Assembly (NCBI RefSeq): GCF_016031615.1
Contig: NZ_JACYXC010000001.1
Location: 5,394,001-5,458,000 of the forward strand
Reading direction: 5' to 3'
From: Streptomyces pactum
GTDB lineage: Bacteria; Actinomycetota; Actinomycetes; Streptomycetales; Streptomycetaceae
Length of the DNA stretch: 64,000 nt
Shown here: positions 1 through 8,585 of the stretch, piece after piece
How the letters are laid out: each line of letters begins with the position of its first letter
Numbering within the stretch: position 1 is the stretch's first letter
Made by a program: the position numbers and the translations under genes
Notes under the pieces: model-generated
What the model was told of the DNA's origin: nothing
Seen by the model: only the letters and a program-made list of their open reading frames with translations
Databases searched by the model: none

Positions 1-172
1 GCTCGTCCCGGCCCTGATGCACCTGCTCGGCAGCGCCAACTGGTGGCTGCCGAAGTGGCTGGACCGCCGGCTGCCGCGGCTCACCGTCGAACCGCCGGAG
101 GAGGCCGCGGCCGGGCCGGTGGCGCTGCCCGTCGCACGGGCGGCGGAACCGGGCGAGCGGGTGCCCTCCTGA
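1..172 (+). CDS. MMPL/RND-type transporter, C-terminal end (partial)
   Basis: Only the last 56 codons are in the window, read from base 2 to the TGA at 170-172. The peptide starts with LVPALMHLLG and continues with NWWLPKWLDRRLPRL, the usual end of actinobacterial MMPL-family membrane transporters (last transmembrane helix, a Trp-rich turn, then a charged cytoplasmic tail). Family members export lipids or small hydrophobic compounds. The substrate cannot be inferred from this fragment. The stop codon sits inside a 17-bp tandem repeat. Confidence 0.75.
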   Translation, partial: LVPALMHLLGSANWWLPKWLDRRLPRLTVEPPEEAAAGPVALPVARAAEPGERVPS

Positions 173-212
173 CCGCGCTGCCCTCCTGACCGCGCTGCCC
201 TCCTGGCCGCGC
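162..212. repeat. 17-bp tandem repeat across the MMPL stop codon
   Basis: The unit TGCCCTCCTGACCGCGC occurs at 162, 179 and, with one change, 196. The first copy contains the last codons and the TGA of the MMPL gene. The later copies are downstream of the stop. Confidence 0.7.
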
Positions 213-388
213 GCGCCGCACGATCCTTCGCTCCCACGGTCCGGGCGGGGCGGCGGTCCGGGGTGTGCCGGTGGGCCCGGGCCGTGGTTCCGCCGGTCCG
301 CCGTCAGGTGGGTCCCGGGAGGGCGGTGGCGTACCGCGCCGCGCCCGCCCGGTGACGGGCGGGCGCGGGCCGGTCAGCGCGGGGCCGG

Positions 389-790
389 TCAGGCGCCGGC
401 CGAGGGCTCACCGCTTCCGTACGGGCGGGTGATGATCTCCATGTAGTGGCCGGACGGGTCCTCGAAGTACACGCCGTGGCCACCGTCGTTGCGGTTGATC
501 TCGCCGGGCCGGGTCCGCGCCGGGTCGGCGTAGAACCGCACCCCCGTCTCCTGGATGCGGGCGAACATCGCCGGGAACTCCTCCTCCGGCACCAGGAACG
601 CGTAGTGCTGGGGGGCGATCGTCTTCGGATCGACGGTCGCGAAGTCGAGGGTGACGCCGTTCCCCGTCGCGACCGGAAGGAAGGGGCCCCACTCCGGGCC
701 GACCTCCAGACCGAGTATCCCGGCCAGGAACTCGGCGGACTGCCGGCGATCCCGGCAGTGGATGATGGTGTGGTTCAACTCGACGGACAT
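389..790 (-). CDS. VOC (glyoxalase/bleomycin-resistance fold) family protein
   Basis: 133 aa from the ATG at 790. It reads MSVELNHTIIHCRD, then HYAFLVPEEEF, then GHGVYFEDPSGHYMEII. This is the two beta-alpha-beta-beta-beta modules of a small vicinal-oxygen-chelate protein, with the expected metal-ligand His in strand 1, a second His near mid-protein and Glu in HYMEII. Family members are lyases, dioxygenases or drug-binding proteins; the substrate is unknown here. GGAGG lies 10 nt before the ATG at 790. An in-frame ATG at 799 is only 1 nt from the same GGAGG and is less likely. The gene stands alone between intergenic stretches. Confidence 0.85.
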   Translation of the reverse strand: MSVELNHTIIHCRDRRQSAEFLAGILGLEVGPEWGPFLPVATGNGVTLDFATVDPKTIAPQHYAFLVPEEEFPAMFARIQETGVRFYADPARTRPGEINRNDGGHGVYFEDPSGHYMEIITRPYGSGEPSAGA

Positions 791-1487
791 GACCGACATG
801 CCTCCATGGGCATCTCCCGGCACCTCCGCGCCTCACCCGGCCGGTGACCGACGTGCGATGCCGTGCGGTGATCGTAAGCAGACCGGCGCCCGGCTGTCAC
901 CCATGGGTTGCCGCCACCCACGCCCCGCCGCGCGCCCCCGGCCGCGGGTGCCGTCGTCCGGCGGCGGGCGCCGGGTCGGGTGGCCGGGGGTGGTGTTCGG
1001 TCCGGCGCCCGGCACTGCGATGGATGCCTGGTCCGGTGGCTGGTCGGCGGCGGGTGCCCGTCCTGGTGACCGGGGGCGGCGCGGTTGCCCGCGCGGGGTG
1101 CGGCGGGGGCGGTGCCGCGTCGCACGGTCCGGTGGCCGGGGGCGGACCGTGGTTGTCCGGTCCGGCGGCCGGGGGCGCCGCGGTGGCCCGCGCGGGTGCG
1201 GCCGGCGCCCGGCCCGGCGCGGGGTGCGGCGGACCCCCGTACCCGCGCGGCGGGTGCCCGTCCGGGCCGGTGCCTTACCCCGCGGCGGTCCCGGGGCCCG
1301 GGCGGCCGGCCGGGTAAGGCGTTCCGGCCGGCCGGGACCCGCGGCCTAAGGCCCCCGCGGGGGCGAAGATCAGGCGGTCTCCCCATGTGGCGCACCCCCC
1401 TGGGCGACGAAGCTGGAGGCACGACGGGACGCCGAGAGCCCGTCGGACCGGCGGGGCCCACCCGCCACGACCTCAGGGAGATCCGCC
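791..1487. other. Intergenic, no gene seen
   Basis: About 700 bp of extreme GC with Arg/Pro/Gly/Ala-type open frames in every direction and no recognisable protein, ribosome site or RNA. The frames look like high-GC shadows. Confidence 0.6.
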
Positions 1488-1623
1488 ATGTTCCACTACG
1501 AACTCCACCGCGCCCGGGGAGCCGAACTGCGCCGCGTCGCCGCCGGGGAGCGCCTGGCCGGCCAGGCCCGCCGCAGCCGCGCCGTCCGCCGGTCCGGACG
1601 CCACGGACTCGGAGGGCGGGTGA
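1488..1623 (+). CDS. Small conserved-type protein, 3' end unclear
   Basis: ATG at 1488 has AGGGAG 7 nt upstream and begins MFHYELHRARGAELRRVAAG, followed by an Arg/Ala-rich helix. Streptomyces genomes carry many 50-70-residue proteins that begin this way (family recalled, function unknown). In the annotated frame there is no stop until 2498, far into the next gene, which is implausible. A shift of one base near 1580 would end it at TGA 1621-1623 with the tail DATDSEGG. So the start is credible and the end is not resolved: possible frameshift, sequence error, or readthrough into repeats. Confidence 0.4.
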
Positions 1624-1817
1624 GCGGCCCGGGCGGTGAACAGGCGTCGGCCCGGCCCCCGCGGCGCGGTCGCCTGAGCCCGTGCCGGCCACCCCTCCCG
1701 CCCTGCCCGGCCCGCAGGGCCCTCGCGCCGGCCGCCCGGTCCGGTTCTCCGGGCCCGGCGGTCACCTCGTACGGTTCATACGGTCCGCCGGGTTCGGTGC
1801 CCGGTCCGGCGGACCGT

Positions 1818-1963
1818 ACGTCCCGTTCGCCGGTCGTCCCGGCCGTACCGCCGGGCTCTACGTCCCGTCCACCGGTCGTCCCGGCCGTAGCGCCGGGCCT
1901 CACGTCCCGTCCACCGGTCGTCCCGGCCGTAGCGCCGGGCCTCACGTCCCGTCCGCCGGTCGT
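1818..1963. repeat. 42-bp minisatellite, about 3.5 copies
   Basis: Units beginning ACGTCCCGT start at 1818, 1860, 1902 and (partial) 1944, exactly 42 bp apart. Copies 2 and 3 are nearly identical. The period is a multiple of three, so the open frame through it is kept. Confidence 0.85.
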
Positions 1964-2007
1964 TGCCGGACCGCCGGCCCCCACGCCGGCCGCACCGGGG
2001 CCCGCCG

Positions 2008-2186
2008 CCGCCCCGGCCGGTCCGGGACCGGCGGACGGGACCACCCGCCCGGGCCGCGTCCGGGACGGTGGCCGGCCTGATCCCGGCCCCCGCACCCCCG
2101 CCGCCCCGGCCGGTCCGGGACCGGCGGACGGGACCACCCGCCCGGGCCGCGTCCGGGACGGTGGCCGGCCTGATCCCGGCCCCCCG
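2008..2186. repeat. 93-bp direct tandem duplication
   Basis: A unit starting CCGCCCCGGCCGGTCCGGGA at 2008 is repeated at 2101. The two copies are virtually identical, in direct head-to-tail order, and 93 bp is again a multiple of three. It lies between the small ORF and the LAL regulator. Confidence 0.85.
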
Positions 2187-2353
2187 CACCACCGCCGGCC
2201 CGGGCGGCCCCCTGCACCCCCGCCGACCACATCGACCCCGCCGACCACACCGGCCACGACGGCCCCCGCACCCCCACCGCGGTGCCGCCCGGCGTTCCGC
2301 CCGCGGCCGAACCCACTGGGCCGCGACCGGACGTGTGTGCGATCCTCGACGGC

Positions 2354-5300
2354 GTGCAGAACACCTCCGTCAGCCCGGTGTTCGTCGGCCGGGACGACGA
2401 ACTCACCACCCTCGACCAGGCGCTCGCCCGGGCCGGCGCGGGCGAGACCCAGATCCTGCTCGTCGGCGGCGAGGCCGGGGTCGGCAAGACCCGGCTGATC
2501 GAGGAGTTCCTGCACCGGGCCGAGGCCGCCGGAGCCGTCACCGCGGTGGGCGCCTGCGTCGAGATCGGCGCCGACGGACTGCCGTTCGCCCCGGTCGCCG
2601 CCGTACTGCGCGCGCTGCGCCGCCGCTTCGGCGACGACCTGCGCGGAGCCGCCGCCGGCCAGGAGGGCGAACTCGCCCGGCTGCTGCCCGAACTCGGCGA
2701 GACCGCCCGGGAGTCCTACGACGAGGGCGCCCGCGCCCGGCTCTTCGGCCTGACCACCGGACTGCTGGAACGGCTCGCCGCCGACCACACCCTGGTCGTC
2801 GCCGTCGAGGACCTGCACTGGGCCGACCGCTCCACCCGCGAACTGCTCGGCTACCTCTTCCGGTCCCTGCACAGCGCCCGGCTGCTGCTGGTCGCCACCT
2901 ACCGGTCCGACGACATCCACCGGCGCCACCCGCTGCGCCCCTTCCTCGCCGAGGCCGAACGCGCCCGCACCGTCGGGAGGATGGAACTGGCCCGCTTCAG
3001 CCGCGGCGAGGTGCACGCCCAGATCGCCGGCATCAACGGCGCCGAACCCGACCCCGGGCTGGTGGACAAGGTCTTCCAGCGCACCGAGGGCAACGCCTTC
3101 TTCGTCGAGGAGATCGCCCGCAGCATCCGCGAGGGCTGCGCCACCGGTCTCAGCGAATCCCTCCGCGACCTGCTGCTGGTCCGCGTCGAGGCGCTGCCGG
3201 AGGACGCCCAGCGCGTGGTGCGCATCCTCGCCGAGGGCGGTTCGGTGGTCGAGCACGGACTGCTGCTCGCCGTCTCCCGCCTCGGCGAGGACGACCTCAT
3301 CGAGGCGCTGCGCACCGCCGTCGGCGCCAACATCCTCCGGCCCAGCGAGGACGACAACGGCTACCGGTTCCGGCACGCCCTGGTCCGCGAGGCGGTCAAG
3401 GACGACCTGCTGCCCGGCGAGCGCTCCCGGCTCAACCGCCGCTACGCCGAGGCCCTGGAGGCCGACCCCGGCCTGGTCCCGGCCGACATGCGGGCCGCCC
3501 GGCTCGCCAGCTACTGGTACCACGCGCACGACCCGGCCAAGGCGCTCCCGGCCGTGCTCAGCGCGGCCGTCGAGGCCCGCCGGCGCTACGCGCACGCCGA
3601 GCGCCTGCGGCTGCTGGAACGCGCCATGGAGCTGTGGGAGGACGTCCCCCGCGAGGTCCGCGAGGCCCAGCGCCCCTTCGACGCCGCCGAGGTCTACCCG
3701 GCCTGCGGCTGTCCCGACGAGGCGCTGCGCCACCTGGACCTGCTCGCCGAGGTGGTGGTGGCCGCCAAACTCTCCGGCCGGCGGGAGCGCGCCCTGGCGA
3801 TCATCAAGCGCGCGCTGCGCAAGCTGGAGAGCGGGGACGACCCGCTGCGCACGGCCTGGTTCTGGGCCCAGCGCTCCCGGATCGTGGTGGGGCTGGGCCG
3901 CGGCGACGGCTGGGAGGAACTCCGCCGCGCCCAGGAGCTGGTACGGGACCTCCCGCCGTCCGCGGTGCACGCCGAGGTGCTCTCCCTGGTGGCCGTCTGG
4001 GGCGCCTTGCACCGGCCCGAGCCGAACAGCCTCGCCGCCGCCGAGCGCGCCGTGGAGGTCGCCCGGCAGGTGGGTGCGGAGGCCACCGAACTCAACGCGC
4101 GCATCACCCGGGGCTGGCTGACCGTCGACGCCGGCGACCCGGAGACCGGCCTCGCCGACATGCGGCAGGTCTGCGCCCGCGCCGTGGAGCTGGGCGACAT
4201 CACCGTGCTGGGCCGGTGCTTCGTCAACCTGGTCTCGGTGCTGGAGGGCCTGGGCCGCTCGGCGGAGGCGGTCCGGGCGGCCGACGAGGGCATCGCGGTC
4301 CTGGGCCGCTTCGGGCTGCCCGACTCCCAGGCGTGGGTCTACGCCAACCAGGCCGAATCGCTGTTCACCCTGGGCCGCTGGGACGAGGCCGCGGAGGCCG
4401 CCGGACAGGCCCGGCGGCACGCCGGTGCCCGGCGCGCCCAGGGGCTCGCCGCCTCGCGGCTGGCCCAGCTGGCGCTGGGGCGCGGGGACCTGGCGACGGC
4501 GGAGCGCGAACTGGCCCTGGCGGCCGAGCGGTACGGCACCCACGACCCGCAGCAGCAGCACACCCTGCCGCTGGTCCGCGTCGCCCTGGTGCTCGCCGCC
4601 GCCCGGGGCCGGCCGGCGGAGGCCCGCGCCGCCCTGGACGAGGCGCTGGACGCCGGCTTCACACCGGGCGCCCACCGGTACGCCTGGCCGCTGCTGCTGG
4701 CGGCGGCGACGGTGGAGGCCGACGCCCGGGGCCTGCCGGCCGCCGACGCCACCCGGGAGGAGACGCTGCGCAGGATCGCCGGCCGGGCCGCCGAACTGGA
4801 CCGGCCGGCCCCGGTGTGGCAGGCGCACGCCCTGATGCTCGACGCCGAACTGCTGCGCGCCCGGGGCCGCGACGACACCGACGCCTGGGCGGCCGCGGCC
4901 GCCGCCGTGGAGCCGCTGGACATACCCCATCTGCTCGCCCTCGCCCGGCTGCGGTGGGCCGAGGCGCTGCTCACCCACACGGCCGGCGGCTCCGGCCGTC
5001 CCACGCCGCCGGCCCGGGACCGGGCGGCCCGGCTGCTGTTCCTGGCGTGCCGGACGGCCGAGCGGCTCGGCGCCCGGCCGCTGGCCGAGGAGATCGGGCT
5101 GCTCGCCCGCCGGGCCCGGCTGCCGCTGGAGCCGGAGCCGGGGACGGGCGCGGTGGACGGGGCGGGTGCGTCCGGTGCGCCGGGCGGTCCGGGGACGTCC
5201 GGTGCGGGATCCGCCCGCCCGGCCGCCGGGGACGACCCGGCGCGGGCGCTGGGACTCACGCCGCGGGAGCGCGACGTCCTCCGGCTGGTGGCGGTCGGCC

Positions 5301-5470
5301 GCAGCAACCGGCAGATCGCCGAGGAGCTGTTCATCTCACCGAAGACCGCGAGCGTCCACGTCTCCAACATCCTCGCCAAGCTGGAGGTCTCCGGCCGTGG
5401 TGAGGCGGGCGCCCTGGCCCACCGGCTGCGCCTGGTGGACGGCCTCGCGGATTCCGCCCCGGCCCCCTGA
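2354..5470 (+). CDS. LAL-type LuxR family transcriptional regulator with AAA ATPase domain
   Basis: 1038 aa. The N-terminal part is an AAA_16-type NTPase with Walker A GGEAGVGKTR and a Walker B-like LVVAVEDLHWAD. A long alpha-helical TPR-like middle follows. The C-terminus is a LuxR/GerE helix-turn-helix (LTPRERDVLRL, NRQIAEELFISPKTASVHV). Such LAL regulators activate catabolic or secondary-metabolite operons after binding ATP and an inducer. I chose GTG 2354 because the product then begins MQNTSVSPVFVGR, the usual start of this subfamily. An ATG at 2282 would add 24 low-complexity residues. No obvious target operon adjoins it, since the next gene is convergent and 570 bp away. The segment near residue 960 before the HTH is a Gly/Ala/Pro-rich linker. 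Confidence 0.92.
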   Translation: MQNTSVSPVFVGRDDELTTLDQALARAGAGETQILLVGGEAGVGKTRLIEEFLHRAEAAGAVTAVGACVEIGADGLPFAPVAAVLRALRRRFGDDLRGAAAGQEGELARLLPELGETARESYDEGARARLFGLTTGLLERLAADHTLVVAVEDLHWADRSTRELLGYLFRSLHSARLLLVATYRSDDIHRRHPLRPFLAEAERARTVGRMELARFSRGEVHAQIAGINGAEPDPGLVDKVFQRTEGNAFFVEEIARSIREGCATGLSESLRDLLLVRVEALPEDAQRVVRILAEGGSVVEHGLLLAVSRLGEDDLIEALRTAVGANILRPSEDDNGYRFRHALVREAVKDDLLPGERSRLNRRYAEALEADPGLVPADMRAARLASYWYHAHDPAKALPAVLSAAVEARRRYAHAERLRLLERAMELWEDVPREVREAQRPFDAAEVYPACGCPDEALRHLDLLAEVVVAAKLSGRRERALAIIKRALRKLESGDDPLRTAWFWAQRSRIVVGLGRGDGWEELRRAQELVRDLPPSAVHAEVLSLVAVWGALHRPEPNSLAAAERAVEVARQVGAEATELNARITRGWLTVDAGDPETGLADMRQVCARAVELGDITVLGRCFVNLVSVLEGLGRSAEAVRAADEGIAVLGRFGLPDSQAWVYANQAESLFTLGRWDEAAEAAGQARRHAGARRAQGLAASRLAQLALGRGDLATAERELALAAERYGTHDPQQQHTLPLVRVALVLAAARGRPAEARAALDEALDAGFTPGAHRYAWPLLLAAATVEADARGLPAADATREETLRRIAGRAAELDRPAPVWQAHALMLDAELLRARGRDDTDAWAAAAAAVEPLDIPHLLALARLRWAEALLTHTAGGSGRPTPPARDRAARLLFLACRTAERLGARPLAEEIGLLARRARLPLEPEPGTGAVDGAGASGAPGGPGTSGAGSARPAAGDDPARALGLTPRERDVLRLVAVGRSNRQIAEELFISPKTASVHVSNILAKLEVSGRGEAGALAHRLRLVDGLADSAPAP

Positions 5471-5524
5471 TCCCGCCCCCTTGGTCCTTGCCCCCCGATC
5501 CCGCCCCCTGGTCCTTGCCCCCTG
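5465..5524. repeat. Short imperfect tandem repeat after the LAL gene
   Basis: GATCCCGCCCCC-TTGGTCCTTGCCCC occurs at 5468 and again at 5497 with a one-base length difference. It begins at the stop codon of the regulator and may be a slippage product. It does not look like a terminator. Confidence 0.6.
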
Positions 5525-6042
5525 ACCGGTCGCGTGCCCTCGGCCCCGCCTCCGCGGTGCGCCGCGAAGGCGGGGGAACCTGGCATGCCTGCCGTAAGCG
5601 GGGGGCGGGCCGGTAGGCGCCGGGGGAGACCGCGCGTCCCCGCCGGGACGGCGGGGGACCCGTGGCACCCGGCGGGCCCGTGGGGAGCCGCGGCGCCCGG
5701 GGCACGCCGGCCGGGGCGTTCGCGGGCGGGCGGGCGTCGTACGGGCACGGGGTGCGGCACGGGCGGCGGCCTCGCGGGGTACGCGCGGTGCGGCGGCGGG
5801 GTGCGGCACGGGCAGCGGCGTCGCGGGTCGTACGCCGGCGAGGTGCCGGGGGATCCCGTCGGGGGCGCGGCGGTGCGGGAGGTCATGTCCGGGGATCCGG
5901 CCGGCCCGGACGCCCCGGGGCGCGGCGGCCCGGCGGAGTCGCGCGGGGCGCCGGGCGCCGGCAGGAACCCGGACGGTGGACCGGGCCGGGGGTCACACCG
6001 GCCGTGCCTCCCCGGCCGGGCGGGGACGGGCGGTGCTGCGGG
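5525..6042. other. Intergenic, no gene seen
   Basis: About 520 bp between convergent genes. It contains repeated CGTACGGGCACGGGGTGCGGCA-like phrases but no credible protein and no clear terminator hairpin. Confidence 0.5.
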
Positions 6043-6207
6043 TCACCGGCCGCGGGGGGCGATCACCACGTGTCCGGAGTCGAGGTCGATCGGCCCCCGG
6101 CCCGGGTCGCCGTCGCCCGTGTCCTCCCGGGTGAGCTGGAGCCGGTTGCGCTCCTCGTCGGTGTGCCGGCGCCCCGGTGCGAAGAGCTGTTCCATGAGGT
6201 TGAACAT
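6043..6207 (-). CDS. DUF6191 family small protein
   Basis: 54 aa. It begins MFNLMEQLFAPGRRHTDEER and ends with DPGRGPIDLDSGHVVIAPRG, which matches the conserved layout of streptomycete DUF6191 proteins from memory: hydrophobic N-terminus, basic HTDEERNRLQLTRED helix, then a PIDLxSG tail. Function is unknown. The ATG at 6207 fits the family; longer in-frame starts add unrelated sequence. It lies 86 bp downstream of the sugar dehydrogenase gene on the same strand, so the two may be co-transcribed. Confidence 0.8.
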   Translation of the reverse strand: MFNLMEQLFAPGRRHTDEERNRLQLTREDTGDGDPGRGPIDLDSGHVVIAPRGR

Positions 6208-6292
6208 CGTGCCCCCGTCTCCACGTGCGGCCACCGTTCGATACGGCAGAGCTCCCGCCCAGTGTAGGGCGGCCGGCCCCGGCGCGCCCCGG

Positions 6293-7459
6293 TCAGGAGA
6301 CCTCCACCCGCAGCACGCGGTCGTCCGTGGCACCGGGGTCGCCGCGCCCGTCGGTGTTGCCGGTGACCAGCCACAGTCCGCCGTCGTCGGTGGCCTCCAC
6401 GGTGCGCAGCCGCCCGTACCGTCCCTTGAGGAAGTCCTGCGGTTCGGCCACCGGCTTCCCGCCGCGCAGCGGAACGCGCCACAGCCGCTCGCCGCGCAGC
6501 GCGGCCAGCCACACGGACCCCTTGGCGAAGGCGATCCCGCTGGGCGAGGCGTCGGCCGGCTTCCACTGCTCCACCGGGTCGGTGAACCCCTGGCCGTCGT
6601 CCCCGCCCCGGCCCTCCACCTCGGGCCAGCCGTAGTTGCCGCCCGGCCGGATCAGGTTCAGCTCGTCCCAGTCGTCCTGGCCGAACTCCGTGGCCCACAG
6701 CCGCTTCGCGCGGTCCCACGCCAGCCCCTGGACGTTCCGGTGCCCCGAGGAGTAGACCACCGAGCCGGGGTCCGGGTTGTCCGGCGCCGGCTCCCCGTCC
6801 GGGGTCATCCGCAGGATCTTTCCGCCCGGGGACTCCGGGTCCTGCGCCAGTGACCGGTCGCCGGTGTCGCCGGTACCGGCGTAGAGCATCTTGTCCGGGC
6901 CGAAGGCGATGCGCCCGCCGTTGTGCACCGCGCCCTTGGGGATGCCGCGGAACACCGTGTCCGGGGCGCCGAGCTGCTCGCCGGCGGGCCGGTCGGCGTC
7001 GTAGAGCATGCGGGCGATCCGGTTGCCGGAACGGGTGGTGAAGTAGGCGTACACCATGTGGTCGGTGCCGAAGCGCGGGGACAGCGCGATCCCCAGCAGC
7101 CCGCCCTCGCCCTCCGGGGCCACCCCGGCGACCGTGCCCACCTCGGTACGCCGGCCGCCCTCGCGCGCGACGCGGAAGATCTTCCCGGTGTCCCGTGAGG
7201 AGACCAGCAGGTCGCCGTCGGGCAGCGGGGCCAGCCCCCAGGGTGTCTCGATGCCGGTGGCCACCGTCCGCACCACCTTCGCCGACCCCTTCGCCGGCGC
7301 GGCCGGCTCGGTGGGCGTCGGCCGGGCCGAGGGCGAGGCGGCGCCGGACGACCGCGGCTGCCCGCCGCGGTCCCGTTCGAGCGGGCCGTCACCGTCGGAG
7401 CAACCGGCCATGAGCAGCGCGGCAGCGGTGAGCACAGCGGTCACACCAGGACGTCGCAC
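6293..7459 (-). CDS. PQQ-type sugar dehydrogenase (glucose/sorbosone dehydrogenase family), lipoprotein
   Basis: 388 aa. The GTG start at 7459 is preceded by AGAGG at 7 nt. The N-terminus VRRPGVTAVLTAAALLMAGC is a lipoprotein signal with lipobox MAGC, so the enzyme should be anchored outside the membrane. The body is a six-bladed beta-propeller of the soluble aldose dehydrogenase type: TPWGLAPLPDGDLLVSSRDT, EGGLLGIALSPRF, HNGGRIAFGPD, SSGHRNVQGLAWD and NYGWPEVEGRGG are the expected blade signatures. The family oxidises sugars or sugar derivatives with PQQ. PQQ binding is not proven from sequence. DUF6191 lies downstream on the same strand. Confidence 0.88.
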   Translation of the reverse strand: MRRPGVTAVLTAAALLMAGCSDGDGPLERDRGGQPRSSGAASPSARPTPTEPAAPAKGSAKVVRTVATGIETPWGLAPLPDGDLLVSSRDTGKIFRVAREGGRRTEVGTVAGVAPEGEGGLLGIALSPRFGTDHMVYAYFTTRSGNRIARMLYDADRPAGEQLGAPDTVFRGIPKGAVHNGGRIAFGPDKMLYAGTGDTGDRSLAQDPESPGGKILRMTPDGEPAPDNPDPGSVVYSSGHRNVQGLAWDRAKRLWATEFGQDDWDELNLIRPGGNYGWPEVEGRGGDDGQGFTDPVEQWKPADASPSGIAFAKGSVWLAALRGERLWRVPLRGGKPVAEPQDFLKGRYGRLRTVEATDDGGLWLVTGNTDGRGDPGATDDRVLRVEVS

Positions 7460-7983
7460 GGTCGATCCTCTCGGTGGCCCGGCGGCCACGGTAGACGGCA
7501 CTGTTCTTATACACCGCGGTCCACCGGCCGCTCCCGCGCCCGGACACCCGCACCTGCCGCCGCCGGGTGCCGTACCTGCCGCCGGGGTGCCGGCCGCACC
7601 GGCCCCGCAGGGGCTCCCGAGGTGACGCGCCCGGCCGGGCCGGCCCCTCCGGTACGGTTCCCCGCGGGGGCGAGCCGACCGGGCCGGCCCCCGTACGGGC
7701 CTTTGCGGGGAACCGCCGGAGCGTCAGGCCCTCCCTCCCGGGTACCCCCATGTACGTGCCGGACCGGCGCGCACCGGTACGGGCCTCCCGCCGCAAAGCC
7801 GGCCGGCCGGGCCGGGCCCCGTGCGGGCTCCGGCGAGGGCCGTTCCACCGTCGACCGCCGGGCGGACGAGGTGCGTCGACAGGTGCGGCGAGGGAGCGGG
7901 GCGCGGCGCCGCGGGGCCCCGCGCCGGGGCGGGGCCCCCGCGGCACCACGCGACCCGGGAGGCGACCGACGTCGCCGGGTCGA
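7460..7983. other. Intergenic, no gene seen
   Basis: About 520 bp, GC-rich. It holds one copy of a 33-nt intergenic repeat (7759-7791) and several CCCGTACGGGC-type palindromes. No protein is supported. Confidence 0.5.
7759..7791. repeat. 33-nt dispersed intergenic repeat, copy 1
   Basis: It begins CCGGACCGGCGCGCACCGGT and is identical over 33 nt to 8522-8554. Similarity resumes a few bases later as AGCCGGCCGGCCGGGC in both copies. It contains internal CCGG palindromes. Confidence 0.8.
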
Positions 7984-8202
7984 TTACCTCGCCGTCTCCA
8001 GCGCGGCCAGCGCCTGCGCCCAGCGGACGTACTTCAGCTCGGCCAGCTCGGCGACGGTGGTGATGCCGAACGCCTCCTTCAGCAGCTCGCCGTCACGGTC
8101 GGAGACCCCCTTCAGCGCCGAGACGGGAGCGGCGAGGATCTCGGTCAGACCCTTGTCCGCCCACGCCTTGTCCAGCACCTTGTCCAGATCGATCGAAGCC
8201 AT
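7984..8202 (-). CDS. Helix-hairpin-helix domain protein
   Basis: 72 aa, from ATG 8202 with GGGAGG about 5 nt upstream. It reads MASIDLDKVLDKAWADKGLT, then ALKGVSDRDGELLKEAFGIT and VAELAELKYVRWAQAL. The core is a tandem helix-hairpin-helix fold (GVSDRDGELLKEAFGITTVAEL) of the kind found in small DNA-binding or DUF4332-like proteins. Its role is unknown. A palindromic operator-like site (8328-8343) lies 125 bp upstream in the likely promoter region. Confidence 0.75.
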   Translation of the reverse strand: MASIDLDKVLDKAWADKGLTEILAAPVSALKGVSDRDGELLKEAFGITTVAELAELKYVRWAQALAALETAR

Positions 8203-8327
8203 GTGCCCTCCCAGGCTGATGACGGGTGACAACACCGGTGGCGCGCCTCGCGGCGCCGCGCGGTCGCCGTACGCCCCCGCATGCGCACCCGCGGGCGGCC
8301 GGGAGCAACCGGTCCGCCCTCGTTGTC

Positions 8328-8343
8328 TCTACACGACTGTAGA
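8328..8343. promoter_or_regulatory. Palindrome TCTACA-N4-TGTAGA, BlaI/MecI-like operator candidate
   Basis: TCTACACGACTGTAGA has perfect 6-bp arms. TACA/TGTA half-sites are typical of BlaI/MecI/CopY-family repressors. On the minus strand it follows a possible -10 TATGCT, so it could cover the start point of the helix-hairpin-helix gene. No BlaI-type regulator is in the window. Confidence 0.4.
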
Positions 8344-8521
8344 AGCATAGGGCGCGTCCATCGGCCGCGGAGTGTCCTCGGGCCGCCGGGGCGTCAAAAG
8401 TCCGGAAACGGTCCGTGACCGGACGTCCCGGGGCAGTGGTGACGCGCCTCCTGCCGTGACGTGACTCGTGCCGGGAGGCGCCCTGTCACGGGTGCCCCGT
8501 CATGGGGAGCGCGGAGCGTCC

Positions 8522-8554
8522 CCGGACCGGCGCGCACCGGTACGGGCCTCCCGC
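8522..8554. repeat. 33-nt dispersed intergenic repeat, copy 2
   Basis: Same 33 nt as 7759-7791, in the same orientation, 763 bp away and just downstream of the aldo/keto reductase stop. Confidence 0.8.
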
Positions 8555-8585
8555 GGGGAGCCGGCCGGCCGGGCGGAGGGGCCGG

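Noticed and set aside
1496..4978. 1160-codon open frame on the minus strand opposite the LAL regulator
   Set aside because: Composition is Gly/Ala/Arg/Gln shadow of a real GC-rich gene, with no motif and no ribosome site. The plus-strand protein is clearly genuine.
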